Positions 36,301 to 44,779 are shown, numbered from the stretch's first letter. The stretch is DNA of 64,000 bases from Lewinellaceae bacterium (GCA_020636255.1 JACJYE010000015.1:83959-147958); one strand, 5' to 3'. Program-made: numbers and translations. The notes: a model not told the origin generated them from the letters alone.

Positions 36301-37096
36301 CGGGCTGGAAGCAGCCGTGAGCGGTAACGGCGGCCAGCTGCCGGCAGGGGTCACCGGGCAATGGATACCGGTGGGCGGGCTGTCTGTAGCCAACAGCGAC
36401 AGCGCCAATACGACGGTAGGCAACCTCCTCCAGGGGGCCAACCAGGTCGTCTGGACACTCTCGCAGGACGGCTGCCCGAACTACAGCTCGGATACCTTGA
36501 CCATCATGCCGGAACAGGCGCCGGTGGCCAACAACGACGTCCTCACCGTACTCGATGGCCAGATCTTTGGCACCCTCAACCTGGCGAGCAACGACTTGCT
36601 GGATGGCGTTTCCGATTTCGCGATCGATATCGTTAGCAACCCTGCATTGGGTAGCCTACTGGATGGAGGCAGCGGCGCGTTTACCTACAACCTGCTGAAC
36701 AACCTCTTCCAGCCTGCCGGCGACGAGTTCACCTACAGCATCTGTAATGCGCTTTGCCCGGAACTGTGCGATGAAGCTACCGTCCAGATTATCATCGAAC
36801 GCGATACGACGGTCGAGCTGCAACTGCCCAACGCCATCACTCCGAACGGCGACGGACTGAACGACGCCCTGGTCTTCGACCAGCTGCTGCTCAACCCGGA
36901 CAAGTTCCCCGACAACGAGCTGATCGTCTTCAACCGCTGGGGTGATGTGGTCTACAAAGCCAAGCCTTATGCCAACGACTGGCAGGGCGTCAACATGAGC
37001 GGCGAAGACCTGCCCGACGGCACTTACTACTACATCCTCCGCCTGACCATCGGTAGCGGGGAGATCATACGCGGCGACATAACCATACTGAAATAA
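30374..37096 (+). CDS. Giant surface protein: cohesin-like and Ig-like repeats, T9SS type B sorting domain
   Basis: A 2240-aa secreted protein. Signal peptide 1-21 (MKKIFLTLAVGMACTLAALA). Five cohesin-type domains of about 140-160 residues follow (each with a strand like VCVDIVVADFTDI...QWNPAVLQY). From about residue 840 come some 14 Ig/PKD-like repeats of 83-92 residues, each with two cysteines, the second in (S/N)GC, and a connecting (D)xxPP/AP. A VCBS/cadherin-like unit (APVANNDVLTVLDGQIFGTL) precedes the CHU_C/type B sorting domain (LPNAITPNGDGLNDAL to the end ITILK). It is likely a cell-surface adhesin or matrix scaffold. ATG at 30374 gives the clean signal peptide. A strong terminator follows. 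Confidence 0.93.
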   Translation: MKKIFLTLAVGMACTLAALAQPTINIVPPDGDPPCTGDQVCVDIVVADFTDILATTFFIQWNPAVLQYGMTQGYNLPGLTGGNFTQTSDSTLLVQWEFGDCTNPSALGHTLPDGTSLFQVCFTALGQYGEASDIIIPATASPLTPDIKRKGAGCTNIGIEEDNIDTALVSTCVRPFIVDISDEMGNEGDLVCIDFRVHGFTDMLSFQFPVVWDPNKAEYVDHIVPGNLTNFNNNNIGTPLNAMGVEPGSITVSWSAPTPNSGITVPDSTLIFQLCLRLKPGSCNMDFAVSIADEQPGQEYFVPEAANNYQNGFNAIAVGQYAGQVFVGPCNPTGLQLSANCGGPVDPNSQVCVQVLAGNNFQNVTTLQFLMEWNPSILSYTSTQNPALPGGITFNTANTPNGILGMSWSGNPTNRNPGAVLFEVCFDVVGLGGNSPFTFINQDNALGVDVAIINNGGNIGINPTNCEVQVNQPEGVVINISDGLEGRPGDVICYDFVASNFTEVTSMQFSLAFEPGKFQYMLAGGLQNLALPGASVANFGFLSAGAGQITFSNWNPASPVTLPDGTLLFSLCFTVVGDPGECDQLLITDVPIVTQAITASSNGEDVGLTGVGGNGCILSPEGFYLEGHDVSGDLQDTVCMPFVVSDFDGIISADFTLNWNPGAMELVDVVDLSQIPGLNIDLVGQPVGSAAFDFNVPAGLTLADSVAIFELCFQLLGPPDTCYAVTVSESPMPTVTTANGAGSLLDLPAEVCIKDKLFIDSIAITPESCPGAGDGAIEVFVSGGNALNNNDYIFSWQTQPPQFMRKARFLSAGCYVVTVLDDSNPPLSITDTICIESLGADLFVNAGADKVSSCEPPCTFISPQASQGATITYNWTAAQGGQICSSPNDRVLLGRGPGLFSIKVTDEATGCYVTDTIRLLPPVLPPVEAGSPQTLTCATDELMLTAPSQGDTVRFTWLNAGGAVAGPAVGPLSYTASAAGTYYLEAEIVATGCTALDSVVVAIDTIAPIAEASPGTDTTYLGCNDMANLIGFAGDNTDGYTFRWLDQNSTVVANTQDFMTDQTGTFTFEVTNTNNGCVSSDNTVVVPDAAVPAVSIQGASGSTDFNCNGDAVELEAVVSNVNPDAVTYQWTASGGAQIQPGTEMEQVAVITSAGTVEVHIVSNLNGCESTAVLEVGYDTIPPMASIVTMGGLDCDTEQVTLDGTGSGQGATYTYRWRYVDQNLDVDPNPGNPLQADVALEGTYTLEVTDTVSGCSSIATIDVLRDTMPPQIDVTANSNINCANLTAFIVADVNAAAGTYSVAWQALNGGNIVETLPGDTLIRVDAAGTYLATVTNLNTGCSDTMSSSILAFLDMPEIVIPDEDRNLFLNCLSLQDTIDARGSSESDSLVSISYGWNVIQGGAVGPTDRYFILVDEPGIFEFYVTNEQSQCTVRDTIVVDGNFDTPQAIAGDNFTLTCPEHTGDLDGSMSTTGQDIYYIWETIVGGQPVDTIAEGPDMATIPVTLPGLYRLKVVNTTSGCSSTDFVQVNSDGVPPQIIFEEPTTAGVLDYDCNSDTITVNLSLLPDTLNFDNLTFNWDGDILTTSDPLVVKVYTPGTFTLTVSNSVNGCEGVNELVVNDMRVLPTAVVVNDTSLLTCTTSEVALDGAGSSSGNNMVYEWTDPSSTPIGTSLQVSVTQPGDYQLMVTDTTNGCSATVIATVEEDFAPPAINFVEAPDFQCRDNSVSLSAAPSGNFSDFTTVLWESVSGGSVTQDPGALTASVDGPGVYQLTLASASNGCDSTATIEVAADTLAPTIQLEEPAMFGCPGQTVSLDATLTGAAGDFESINWSVASGSGSVNPPTGSLAVAVDAPGTYQLNVVNADNGCEATMDVVVEQDPDMPMAVANASDNFIGCGENITLDGLQSSQGAVFSFQWVVVSGSGTPSPANAITTTVNAAGSYQLIVTNTNNNCADTSALLAIELDPSLVEASAALVEAACGLEAAVSGNGGQLPAGVTGQWIPVGGLSVANSDSANTTVGNLLQGANQVVWTLSQDGCPNYSSDTLTIMPEQAPVANNDVLTVLDGQIFGTLNLASNDLLDGVSDFAIDIVSNPALGSLLDGGSGAFTYNLLNNLFQPAGDEFTYSICNALCPELCDEATVQIIIERDTTVELQLPNAITPNGDGLNDALVFDQLLLNPDKFPDNELIVFNRWGDVVYKAKPYANDWQGVNMSGEDLPDGTYYYILRLTIGSGEIIRGDITILK

Positions 37097-37124
37097 GCCC
37101 CATCCGGGCTGGTAATACGCCCCG

Positions 37125-37164
37125 GAGCGCCGCCTTCCATACGGAGGGCGGCGCTCTCTTTTTT
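37125..37164 (+). terminator. Terminator after the giant surface protein
   Basis: GAGCGCCGCC (37125-37134) pairs with GGCGGCGCTC (37147-37156), extended inward by TCC/GGA, and is followed by TCTTTTTT. Confidence 0.85.
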
Positions 37165-37215
37165 GGGGTAGTTGCGAAAATCAGGAGCAGGCATGAAAAA
37201 ATATCCGAAAAACGT

Positions 37216-37223
37216 TAAATTTG
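37216..37223 (+). promoter_or_regulatory. -7 box of the second surface-protein gene
   Basis: TAAATTTG matches TAnnTTTG; the predicted leader is about 120 bases to the ATG at 37350. No good -33 element at the right distance. Confidence 0.4.
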
Positions 37224-37349
37224 TGTCAATGCGCCTTCTCCTTTATGGAATAACGCCCTGAACTATCTCCTCTTCAAGGAAGTTGGTATGGCCATCTTCC
37301 TCCCTTCAGCTATTGAATATTTTTGAATCCTAATCAATTCCAGGCATAC

Positions 37350-40300
37350 ATGAAACGTATCGCAGTTTTACTCCTGTTGTTCCAGGCTACCTTCGGCGCC
37401 GCTCAGAACGTGGTTCAGCTGACTGTTGAAACCGGCGCTTCCGCTTCCGATTGTGTGGACCCCTTCTCCAGCCCCGACCTGCTCTGGCAGGTGAATGTAG
37501 AAAATGAAGGCTGGGTTACCTACCCCGGTGATGCCCTTTGTTTTACTAACTACCCCAATCTGCAATACACCGCCAGCTATACCTGCCCTGTGGATATACC
37601 GGCGCAGTTGCAGCTGTGTTTCCGGGCTTTTGAGAACGACCCCATCATCCCCATCGGCTGCATCATCGCGCCGTCATGCGAGGAGACGATCTGCGATAAC
37701 TTCGATATTCCCGCGCCGGGGCAAAGCGCTACCTATACCCTCGTTTTGTCTGGTGGGACGTCGACGGGGGAAGTGACGTTCACCATCACTACGTCTGAAG
37801 GCTATTCGTCCAATGACGCCCTTTGCAACGCTGCCAACCTGGGGCTGCTCCTGCGCGGCGATACGGTAGGCGATTACACCATGGGCATTTATGACAACAT
37901 CTGTGCGACGAATGCCAACGAGCCCAACCCCCTGACACAGGGCGGCTTCGGCAACGAGAACGGCGTTTGGTTCCAGTTTACGACGGGCAGCGACATCGGC
38001 AGCCTGATCCTGGTAGAGGCCCTAACCGACCCCCAGGCTACAGGAGATGAGATCGACATCCAGATGGGGATTTACACCTCCGATAACAACGCCTGCGACG
38101 GCAACTTCACCTTGTTGAGCTGGGCCTCCGACAACAGCACACAGGACGCTTTCCTCCAGATACCCTGCCCTTCTCCCAACACGACGTATTTTATCCTCAT
38201 CGACGGGGCCATTTCCTACCCGGGGTCTGAAGCCGGCGTGTTCGGGGTGCAGGTGAGCAATGTCGACGTCGACGATGCGCCCGACCTGCGTTGCGACGCC
38301 CTGATGATCGGCGAGGTGCCGGCCAACGGATCTATCAGCCTGCCGAACCCGGTGTCCAACTATTGCGCGACCAGCGTGAGCGACCCCTACAGCCCCAACT
38401 TCGTCATGCAATCCTCCGTTTGGTTCCAGTTCATCGCGCCGCCTTCCGGCCACGTGCTCATCGAAGGCATTTCGAGCAGGACGATCGACTCCATCGGCAT
38501 ACAGCTGGGCGTCTATCGGGCCTTCAACGATAACTGTAACCTCTTCTTTCAGCATATCGCCAGCGAATACACCGAGGAAGGCCTCGACGAATCGCTGGAA
38601 GTCACCTGCCTTTTTCCGGGCCGGCTTTACTACCTCGTCATCGACGGCGACGCCTATAACAACCGCGGCATTTTTACCATAAATATTTCCGATGCCGGCG
38701 ATATTACCCCGGTCACCAACCAGGACATCACCATTTGCGATGGGGACAGCTTCACTGTCGGCGCTTCCGTTTATACCGCTACTGGCCTTTATGCCGATAC
38801 CCTTACGCTCTTCCAGGGCTGCGACAGCATCGTGAATACCAACCTCACTGTGCTGAGCCCGATCCATATCGACATTGTGCAAACCCAGCCGGCCATTGGC
38901 CTGGGCAACGCCAACGGTATTGCTCAGGCGAGCGCTACCGGCGGCTCGGGCAGTGGGTATTCCTTCTCGTGGTGCGACGGCAGTACGGCTGCAACTAACA
39001 GTATGCTGGTGGGGGGCGGCGTATGCTGCGTCACCGTCACCGATGCCATGGGCTGTATGGCGGATACCTGCTTTACCGTAGAATACATCACCGATATCAT
39101 TCCTTCATACCAGGGAGACACCCTGGCCTGCTATGGGCAGGAAAACGGGCAGATCACCTTTTCCGCCATCAACGGTGAGCCGCCCTATCAGTACGAGTGG
39201 CAGAAAGACGATAATACGATCAACGGCTCGGGCATTATCAACGTGGCTGGAGAAGAAGTAATGCTGCCCGACCTGCCCGCCGGCGCCTATACGATCACGA
39301 TCATGGATGCGTTCTTCGACACCACAATAACGGTCAATGTGCTGGAGCCTGAACTGCTCGTATTGTCGGTCGATAACCAGACAGATGCAAGCTGTTTTGG
39401 CTTTTGCGACGGCCTGGCCGGGGTGTCCGCCAGCGGTGGGGTAGGAGGGTACCAGTTTGCCTGGAGCAACAGCGAAACCACCGCTGCGGTTGGCAACCTG
39501 TGCGCCGGCCCGTATCAGGTGACCCTCACCGATGCCAACGGCTGCCAGCAGAACCGAAGTATAACGATCGCCGAACCGGCGGAATTTATTGCGACAGCCA
39601 TGGAAGTGCAGCCCGTTTCCTGCTTCGAAGGCTCAGATGGCATCGTTTCCGTACAGACGAACGGCAACCCGTCGGCCTATGCCTGGAATACCGGCGACGT
39701 CTCGCAATCCGTCAACGGCCTGTCTGCCGGCGCCTATTCCGTGCTCGTCACCAATGCCGATGGCTGTCAGGACAATGCCGATGTCGTCGTTACGCAACCC
39801 AGTGCACCGGTAACACTTCAGGCGGTGGTAGAGGAGCCTGTGAGCTGCAAAGGCGAGTCCGATGCCGTGCTGCGCGCTATAACCGGCGGCCCGGGGCAGA
39901 GCTTTACCTTCACCTGGCCTACTGGGGCCGTTGGCGCTATAGCTTCCGGCTACGGAGCGGGCACCTATACTGTATCAGTGGCCAATGAAAAGGGGTGTGT
40001 GGCAACGACGGAGATCACGGTGAGCGAGCCGGATTACCTGCAGGCAGTGCTCTCGGCTACGGATGTCACTTGTGTCAGCGGGGAGAACGGCGGTGAGATC
40101 GAAGCGGATACCACCTATGGTGGCACGCCGCCCTATGAATATGCGCTGGATGGGGTGCTTTTTGCGCCTTCACCCCTGTTCCCGTCCCTTTTTCCCGGCG
40201 CCTATACCGTGACGGTGCGCGATGCCGCCGGCTGTGAAGCGGAATTCAACGCCACCGTCAACCCCGCACCCGAACTAGCCGTAACGCTGGTGGGCGACGC

Positions 40301-40811
40301 CTCGGTACAGCTGGGCGATTCACTGCGCCTGATGGCCCAGGTGAACAGCCAGAACGTCACGTATACCTGGGTGTACCCCGATTCCAGCGGTGCCAAGGCC
40401 GCCGGGCAGACGGTTTGGGTAAGCCCGCTGATCTCATCCGGTTTCCGGGTAGAAGTATTCGATACGGTGACCCTTTGCCGCGCTTACGACGACTTCTTTG
40501 TCGCAGTGCGCGCCAACCGCCGGGTGTTCATCCCCAACGCTTTCAGCCCCAACGAGGACGGGCGGAACGATTTGTTTATGGTCTTTGGAGGCCATGACAT
40601 AGTTCGCATCAGATCGTTCCGCGTTTTCAGCCGCACGGGCAGCCTGGTTTTCGAGGATACGGATTTCCAGCCCAACGATATCGGCCATGCCTGGGACGGC
40701 ACCTTCCGCGGCCAGGAACTGGACCCCGGGGTTTTCGTTTACGCCGCTGAGATCGAATTCGTGGACGGGCTGGTGGAAGTGTTTGAGGGGGATGTGGTGT
40801 TGGTGAAATAA
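37350..40811 (+). CDS. Surface protein with SprB repeats and T9SS type B sorting domain
   Basis: A 1153-aa secreted protein. Signal peptide 1-19 (ATFGAAQ). The first 460 residues carry two related beta-sandwich modules of PPC-like type (GVWFQFTTGSDIGSLILVEA; SSVWFQFIAPPSGHVLIEGI). Then follow degenerate units and four SprB-type repeats (SCFGFCDGLAGVSASGGVGG; SCFEGSDGIVSVQTNGNPSA; SCKGESDAVLRAITGG; TCVSGENGGEIEADTTYGG), each ending in an ANGC...EP pattern. The C-terminal 95 residues (FIPNAFSPNEDGRNDLF to DVVLVK) are a CHU_C type B sorting domain. SprB repeats are known from the gliding adhesin of Flavobacterium. It is preceded by its own promoter element. Confidence 0.92.
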   Translation: MKRIAVLLLLFQATFGAAQNVVQLTVETGASASDCVDPFSSPDLLWQVNVENEGWVTYPGDALCFTNYPNLQYTASYTCPVDIPAQLQLCFRAFENDPIIPIGCIIAPSCEETICDNFDIPAPGQSATYTLVLSGGTSTGEVTFTITTSEGYSSNDALCNAANLGLLLRGDTVGDYTMGIYDNICATNANEPNPLTQGGFGNENGVWFQFTTGSDIGSLILVEALTDPQATGDEIDIQMGIYTSDNNACDGNFTLLSWASDNSTQDAFLQIPCPSPNTTYFILIDGAISYPGSEAGVFGVQVSNVDVDDAPDLRCDALMIGEVPANGSISLPNPVSNYCATSVSDPYSPNFVMQSSVWFQFIAPPSGHVLIEGISSRTIDSIGIQLGVYRAFNDNCNLFFQHIASEYTEEGLDESLEVTCLFPGRLYYLVIDGDAYNNRGIFTINISDAGDITPVTNQDITICDGDSFTVGASVYTATGLYADTLTLFQGCDSIVNTNLTVLSPIHIDIVQTQPAIGLGNANGIAQASATGGSGSGYSFSWCDGSTAATNSMLVGGGVCCVTVTDAMGCMADTCFTVEYITDIIPSYQGDTLACYGQENGQITFSAINGEPPYQYEWQKDDNTINGSGIINVAGEEVMLPDLPAGAYTITIMDAFFDTTITVNVLEPELLVLSVDNQTDASCFGFCDGLAGVSASGGVGGYQFAWSNSETTAAVGNLCAGPYQVTLTDANGCQQNRSITIAEPAEFIATAMEVQPVSCFEGSDGIVSVQTNGNPSAYAWNTGDVSQSVNGLSAGAYSVLVTNADGCQDNADVVVTQPSAPVTLQAVVEEPVSCKGESDAVLRAITGGPGQSFTFTWPTGAVGAIASGYGAGTYTVSVANEKGCVATTEITVSEPDYLQAVLSATDVTCVSGENGGEIEADTTYGGTPPYEYALDGVLFAPSPLFPSLFPGAYTVTVRDAAGCEAEFNATVNPAPELAVTLVGDASVQLGDSLRLMAQVNSQNVTYTWVYPDSSGAKAAGQTVWVSPLISSGFRVEVFDTVTLCRAYDDFFVAVRANRRVFIPNAFSPNEDGRNDLFMVFGGHDIVRIRSFRVFSRTGSLVFEDTDFQPNDIGHAWDGTFRGQELDPGVFVYAAEIEFVDGLVEVFEGDVVLVK

Positions 40812-40812
40812 A

Positions 40813-40848
40813 GTAGGGATGGCATCCCTATAGGGATGCCATCCCTAC
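40813..40848. repeat. 36-bp perfect palindrome between convergent genes
   Basis: Two 18-bp arms (40813-40830 and 40831-40848; left arm GTAGGGATGGCATCCCTA) are exact reverse complements with no spacer. Each arm is itself made of two GGGAT/ATCCC blocks. It starts right after the surface-protein stop and overlaps the thiolase stop codon (40845-40847). There is no T-run. Confidence 0.85.
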
Positions 40849-42014
40849 AGCAACTCGTAGACTCCCGCTATGCCCTGCCCGCCGCCTACGCAGGCCGTCA
40901 CCATGCCGTATTTGTTGCCCCGGCGGCGCATCTCGTTGAACAGCTGCGTCGACAGCTTGGCCCCGGTGCAGCCCAGGGGGTGGCCCAGGGCGATAGCCCC
41001 GCCGTTGACGTTGACGATATCGGGGTTCAGCCCCGCTTCGCGGATGACGGCCAGAGACTGGGCCGCAAAGGCCTCGTTGAGTTCGATCAGCTCGATATCG
41101 TTGAGTTTCAGGCCGGCCTGCTGCAAAGCTTTGGGAATGGCGGCGCAGGGGCCGATACCCATGTACAGGGGTTCCACGCCGGCTACAGCGCAGGAGGCCA
41201 GGCGGGCAATGGGCTTCAGGCCCAGCTGTTTTACCATTTCCTCGCTTACTACCAGGGTAAAGGCTGCGCCGTCGGAGGTCTGTGATGAATTGCCGGCTGT
41301 GACAACTCCACCGTTGGCGAACACCGGCCGCAGCTTCGCCAGGCCCTCCACGGTCGTATCGCGGCGTACCCCTTCGTCGGTATCCACAACGTAAGAGCGT
41401 TCTACGCGTTTGTTATCCTGAACGAAAACTTCGGGCACGGTGACCGGCACGATCTCGTCTTTGAACTTGCCCGCATCGATAGCGCTGGCGGCCCTGGCGT
41501 GCGATCGATAGGCAAACTCGTCTGAATCTTCGCGGCTGATGTTGTATTTCCTGGCCACCGCTTCGGCCGTCAGGCCCATGCTGGCCAGATAGTTGGGGGT
41601 GTCGGCGGCCACCTTGTAGCTGGGGGCCAGCTTGTAACCCGTCATCGGGATCATGCTCATATTCTCCACCCCGCCGGCGATGAAGATATGCCCCATGCCG
41701 GCCCTGATCTTGGCTACGGCAATGGTGATGGCCTCCAGCCCGGAGGCGCAGTACCGATTGATGGTAAAGCCCGGCACTTCCTTACCCAATGCCCGCATGG
41801 ATATCTGCCGGCCGATCTGCAGCCCCTGCTCCCCCTCCGGGTTGGCGCAGCCGACGATGAGGTCGTCTACCAGCTTGGGGCCCAGCTCCGGCGTTTGCTG
41901 CAGCAGGTGTTGAATGATATCCACGCCAAGGTCATCGGAGCGGTAGTTCCGAAACCCGCCTTTTTTGGCTTTCCCTACAGCTGAGCGGTAGGCTTTTATG
42001 ATGTAGGCTTCCAT
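40845..42014 (-). CDS. Acetyl-CoA C-acyltransferase (thiolase)
   Basis: A 389-aa thiolase catalysing the last step of fatty acid beta-oxidation, cleavage of 3-ketoacyl-CoA with CoA. The acyl-accepting nucleophile is Cys89 in INRYCASGLEAI; the C-terminal catalytic His and Cys are in IALGHPLGCTGAK and MVTACVGGGQG. Length is normal. It is encoded 40 bp downstream of the dehydrogenase/hydratase gene on the same strand, forming a beta-oxidation operon. The stop codon lies in a 36-bp palindrome. A biosynthetic acetoacetyl-CoA thiolase is less likely given its neighbour. Confidence 0.95.
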   Translation of the reverse strand: MEAYIIKAYRSAVGKAKKGGFRNYRSDDLGVDIIQHLLQQTPELGPKLVDDLIVGCANPEGEQGLQIGRQISMRALGKEVPGFTINRYCASGLEAITIAVAKIRAGMGHIFIAGGVENMSMIPMTGYKLAPSYKVAADTPNYLASMGLTAEAVARKYNISREDSDEFAYRSHARAASAIDAGKFKDEIVPVTVPEVFVQDNKRVERSYVVDTDEGVRRDTTVEGLAKLRPVFANGGVVTAGNSSQTSDGAAFTLVVSEEMVKQLGLKPIARLASCAVAGVEPLYMGIGPCAAIPKALQQAGLKLNDIELIELNEAFAAQSLAVIREAGLNPDIVNVNGGAIALGHPLGCTGAKLSTQLFNEMRRRGNKYGMVTACVGGGQGIAGVYELL

Positions 42015-42053
42015 ATTGCTGGTGTTTTGTTATAGGAATGTACCCCGTTACCC

Positions 42054-44447
42054 CTAATTCCTCAGAGGCCTGTTAGTCTTCAACATGTGCTGTATCCTCT
42101 CCAGCGTTTTCCGTTCGCCGCAAAGGCTCAGGAAGGCTTCCCGTTCGAGGTCGAGCAGGTATTGTTCCGACACTTGCTGCGTGCCGGTCAGGTCGCCGCC
42201 ACAGAGCACCCAGGCGATCTTGTGGGCGATCCTGATGTCGTGCTCGGAGGCGTAGTTGCCCAGCCGCAGTTCATTGGCGGCGGCGTAGAGGGCTGCCAGC
42301 CCCTGCCGGCCGAGGACGCTGATATCTTCCCGTGGGATGGGCTGGGTGTAGCCTTCTGCCAGTTCCAGCACTTTCTTTTTTGCTTCGCTGATGTTACGGC
42401 TCCGGTTCAATACCACCTGGTCTTTATTCGGAAGCAGGTAGCCGTACTTGAATGCCTCATGGGCGGAAGCCGCCACGCTGGCCAGGGCTATCGCTTTGAA
42501 CTTTTCGATGAGGGTTGGGATCTGTACGTCGCCTTCGAAGAACTGATCGGAGGCGCGTAAGGCGAATTCTTTGGTGCCGCCACCGCCCGGGATGAGGCCG
42601 ACGCCTACTTCCACCAGGCCGATATAGGATTCGGCTGCGCAAAGTGCGGCGTCGCTGTGCATCAGTAGTTCGCAGCCGCCGCCGAAGGTGTATCCCTGCG
42701 TCGCTATGGCCACCGGGATGGCCGAATAGCGCAGCCGCATCGACGTTTGCTGGAACAGGTTTACCGCCATGTTCAGTTCGTCGAACTCCTGCTCGTAGGC
42801 CAGCATGGCGATCAGCATCAGGTTGGCGCCCACGCTGAAGTTGGTGGCGTTGTTTCCGATCACCATCCCTTTCCAGCTGCCTTCCTCGGCCAGTTGTATG
42901 GATTCGTTGATGCCTCGCAGTATCCCGTCGCCGATAGTGTTGTGCGGGCTGGTGAATTCCAGGCAAAGCACTCCGTCGCCGATATCGTGCAGGGCCATCT
43001 CGTTGTTCTGGTATACGGGCGCCTGGCCGCGGTAGTTGTCCAGTAAAATAAAAGCTTTGGCGCCGGGAATAGCCTGATAGGACCTGGAGCTGATGTCATA
43101 ATATTTCAGCGTTCCGCCTTCGCGTTTGTAGAAGCTATCCAAGCCGGCCTCGGCCATATCTTTCACCCATCCGGCTACCTTGAGGCCATTTTCTTCGGCC
43201 AGCTTCATGCCCTTTTTGAGGCCGATGATATCCCAGTACTCGAACGGGCCTAGTTCCCAGGCGTAACCGGCCTTCATGGCATCGTCGATGCTGTAGAGGT
43301 TATCCGAGATCTCCGGGATGCGGTTGGAAGTGTAGGCGAACAGGCCGAGCAGCGATTGCCTGACGAGCTTGCCGCCCCGGTCTTCCGTATTGAACAGAGC
43401 CTGAATGCGCCTGGGCAGTTTGTCGATCTGCTTGGCGGCGTTGAGGCTGGGCAGGCTGACCTGTTGCTGGGGCTCGTATTCCAGGGTTTTGAGATTGAGA
43501 GACAGGATAATGTTTTTGCCCTGCGCATCCTTATCCGCCGTTTTTTTGTAAAAACCCTGTCCGCTCTTGTTGCCCAGGAAGTTGTTGTCGAGCAGGAATT
43601 GCAGATATGCGGGTATCCCGAATGTGGCCGCCTGCTCGTCATCGGGGCAGTTCTGCTTCAGCCCCTGGATGACCTTGGCCGCTGTATCGTGGCCCACCAG
43701 GTCGCCCAGGCGAAAGGTACCCGTTTTGGGCCGGCCTATGGCCGGGCCCGTCAGGCGGTCAGCCGTTTCGATGCGTACGCCCAGCTCGAAAGCAAGCTGA
43801 TAGATCCTGGCCATGGAGTAAACGCCGATCCGGTTGGCGATAAAGGCCGGCGTATCCTTGCACTGCACCGTTTGTTTGCCCAGGTAGTAATCGCCGTAAT
43901 GCATCAGGAATTCCACAACTTCCGGGCTGGTGTCCGGCGTGGGGATAACTTCCATCAGGCGCATGTAACGGGCCGGGTTGAAAAAGTGCGTGCCGCAAAA
44001 ATGCCGGCGAAAATCTTCGCTTCGCCCCTGCGCCATCAGGTGGATGGGGATGCCGGAGGTGTTGGAGCTCACCAGCGCCCCCTTTTTGCGGTAGCTGTCA
44101 ACCTTTTCAAAGAGCTGCTGCTTGATGTCCAGGCGTTCCACCACGACCTCGATCACCCAGTCGCAACCGGCGATCTTGTGCAGGTCATCCTCAAAGTTGC
44201 CTACCGCGATGCGGGCCGCGAAACTTTGATCATACAACGGCGCCGGTTTGGCCTTGATCGCTTTCTGCAAAGCCCCGGCGGCAATGCTGTTGCGTGCTGC
44301 CGTACTGTCTTTTTGCTGCTCGGGCAGGCCAGGTGGAAGGATGTCGAGCATCATTACCTCCAGGCCTGCGTTGGCAAGGTGGCAGGCTATGCCTGACCCC
44401 ATGACGCCGGAGCCCAGGACTGCTACTTTCCGGATTCTTCTGCTCAT
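42054..44447 (-). CDS. 3-hydroxyacyl-CoA dehydrogenase / enoyl-CoA hydratase fusion
   Basis: A 797-aa bifunctional beta-oxidation enzyme. The N-terminal Rossmann domain (RRIRKVAVLGSGVMGSGIAC) and C-terminal 3HCDH domains (about 1-400) oxidise 3-hydroxyacyl-CoA with NAD+; the second half holds a crotonase domain with GYTFGGGCELLMHSDAALCA and GVGLIPGGGGTKEFAL, including the oxyanion GGG and a Glu-like catalytic loop. The domain order (dehydrogenase first) is the reverse of Escherichia coli FadB/FadJ and is the arrangement common in Bacteroidota and also in FadN of Bacillus. ATG at 44447 places the NAD-binding motif near the N-terminus. It is operonic with the thiolase gene. Confidence 0.93.
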   Translation of the reverse strand: MSRRIRKVAVLGSGVMGSGIACHLANAGLEVMMLDILPPGLPEQQKDSTAARNSIAAGALQKAIKAKPAPLYDQSFAARIAVGNFEDDLHKIAGCDWVIEVVVERLDIKQQLFEKVDSYRKKGALVSSNTSGIPIHLMAQGRSEDFRRHFCGTHFFNPARYMRLMEVIPTPDTSPEVVEFLMHYGDYYLGKQTVQCKDTPAFIANRIGVYSMARIYQLAFELGVRIETADRLTGPAIGRPKTGTFRLGDLVGHDTAAKVIQGLKQNCPDDEQAATFGIPAYLQFLLDNNFLGNKSGQGFYKKTADKDAQGKNIILSLNLKTLEYEPQQQVSLPSLNAAKQIDKLPRRIQALFNTEDRGGKLVRQSLLGLFAYTSNRIPEISDNLYSIDDAMKAGYAWELGPFEYWDIIGLKKGMKLAEENGLKVAGWVKDMAEAGLDSFYKREGGTLKYYDISSRSYQAIPGAKAFILLDNYRGQAPVYQNNEMALHDIGDGVLCLEFTSPHNTIGDGILRGINESIQLAEEGSWKGMVIGNNATNFSVGANLMLIAMLAYEQEFDELNMAVNLFQQTSMRLRYSAIPVAIATQGYTFGGGCELLMHSDAALCAAESYIGLVEVGVGLIPGGGGTKEFALRASDQFFEGDVQIPTLIEKFKAIALASVAASAHEAFKYGYLLPNKDQVVLNRSRNISEAKKKVLELAEGYTQPIPREDISVLGRQGLAALYAAANELRLGNYASEHDIRIAHKIAWVLCGGDLTGTQQVSEQYLLDLEREAFLSLCGERKTLERIQHMLKTNRPLRN

Positions 44448-44646
44448 TGGATATCTGATTGTATTTTTTGTCGTGGCCATCCGCCAGCCCGCAGTATCTG
44501 CGTGCGGAAAACCAGGTAATCGGGTTTTAGCGAAATTTCGCTGGAATGACAAAAATAGAAATTACCGGCAAATGACTCTAGTATTTGTGCAAGGATTTAT
44601 GCAGGAAAAGCCGGCAGGTGCTATCTTGCAGGTAGTTAAGCAGTGT

Positions 44647-44760
44647 TCAAAAAATAAGTTCTCCATTAAAGGCCCTGCGATGTGGCTTGTTTTCCAGCTT
44701 TTCTAAAGCATCCAATGTGCTTCACATCGCAGGGTCGTCGAACTCAATTTTTGATAGTGA
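44647..44760. repeat. Nested-hairpin repeat, copy 1
   Basis: About 114 bp. Inner arms CCCTGCGATGTG (44673-44684) and CACATCGCAGGG (44723-44734) pair perfectly; a small hairpin (GCTTT/AAAGC) lies at the apex; outer arms (44647-44661 and 44740-44754) pair imperfectly. A second copy at 56927-57035 keeps the pairing with three C-G pairs replaced by T-A. It lies within the 330-bp gap between the beta-oxidation operon and the next gene; the remainder of that gap shows nothing else. Confidence 0.8.
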
Positions 44761-44779
44761 TATCCAGCAAGCCGTAATT

